Source: Microvelia longipes (lineage: Eukaryota; Arthropoda; Insecta; Hemiptera; Veliidae). Taken from it: 64,000 nt of DNA. Shown here piece by piece: positions 63,461 to 64,000 of the stretch. The position numbers and the translations under genes are program-made. Numbering within the stretch: the first letter of the stretch is position 1; the number at the start of each line of letters is the position of its first letter. Under the pieces are notes generated by a model, which did not search any database, had not been told where the DNA came from, and saw only the letters and a program-made list of their open reading frames with translations. Location of the stretch: contig JACMZG010000008.1 of NCBI GenBank assembly GCA_018340805.1, forward strand, positions 28,929,369 to 28,993,368, read 5' to 3'.

Positions 63461-64000
63461 ATTACAAGCTCAGTTTTTTCAAGGGCACAGCATCCTTCTT
63501 CTCGTAAGGCGAGGGATGCTGTGCCCGCTAAACATCTTCCATCTGTAAAGGTGGAAGAACCATATTCTCTTCCACTTCTCCAAGTGGATGGTAATTTATC
63601 TAATAGCATACCAAATATAATCTCTTTAGATGTCATACTTAGCTCTATTAAAATTATATTTCAAACAAACAAACAGTTAAAAGTAGAACTTCTTTAATTT
63701 ATAACTTTGCTCAATATACTGATATTAACATATTTTCGATTATCAAAGGGATTGTCTACTATTTTGGACAAGAAATTCATAAAAAAAAGAATGGCACTCA
63801 CTAAATGACCACTCTTCGTCTGAATTTTGCTTAAAAACATCTGATTTCTTAAATAATAGAACTGTTATACTGCTAGTAGAAAACCAAAATATATACCATA
63901 AGCTCTCTTTACTAACTAATTACATTAACCAATGGGCAAGAAACCACTATCCATAGTACTATACATTCCTCTATGCCACTATCCATTAATTGTTGGTGTT
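63461..64000. other. Unassigned right edge
   Basis: A small hairpin at 63487-63522 ('agcatccttc ... gggatgct') lies just past the gag fragment. The overlapping frames on both strands here have no recognised motif. The SUMF1 catalytic exon is not present. Confidence 0.4.

Overview
The window is AT-rich arthropod nuclear DNA, most likely insect. The evidence is animal genes with small exons and GT..AG introns, long repeat-filled introns, tRNA-derived SINEs, insect-type non-LTR, copia and gypsy-like fragments, and many (TA)n microsatellites. The order of insect cannot be read from the sequence alone.

Three conserved genes were rebuilt exon by exon and read cleanly through every junction. A ZC4H2 zinc-finger gene (plus, 5131-9460) has five coding exons and 256 residues. 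A cathepsin L-type cysteine protease (minus, 30714-16381) has six coding exons and 334 residues, with a 9.9 kb first coding intron full of repeats. The formylglycine-generating enzyme SUMF1 (plus, from 48942 or 49011) shows three exons ending at 56401, and its catalytic C-terminal exon(s) are not visible before the window ends. A probable fourth gene on the minus strand starts with a signal-peptide exon (4228-4141) and a 42-nt exon (566-525), then runs off the left edge. It is divergent from ZC4H2. The four genes show no shared pathway; they are ordinary neighbours.

Most of the rest is mobile or repetitive DNA. 0.2-2.6 kb: a dispersed repeat split by a 1.6 kb fold-back element. 4.4-4.8, 32.1-32.5 and 47.7-48.5 kb: one short terminal-inverted-repeat family, tandem at the last site. 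7.8-8.5, 24.9-25.0, 38.6-38.9 and 55.3 kb: SINEs. 12.8-14.8 and 33.4-36.5 kb: a composite repeat with inverted-repeat ends. 25.5-30 kb: tandem repeats, a fold-back, a GC-rich mini-hairpin cluster and a terminal-inverted-repeat element inside the cathepsin intron. 40-44 kb: a decayed CR1/jockey-like non-LTR element. 45.3-47.2 kb: a G-rich repeat array that reverses orientation at its centre. 49.98-50.7 kb: a CpG-rich palindromic array of TCGACA motifs inside SUMF1 intron 1. 56.8-63.7 kb: gypsy-like gag, copia RNase H, a DDE-like transposon and an R1-like gag fragment.

The strongest candidates for undescribed structure are the TCGACA array, the GCGAAGC mini-hairpin cluster at 28.8-29.0 kb, the mirrored G-rich array, the paired hairpins at 39.1 kb, and a repeat family carrying CRE-like and Maf-element-like palindromes. 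All are repeat-type structures. No new multi-gene system is visible.
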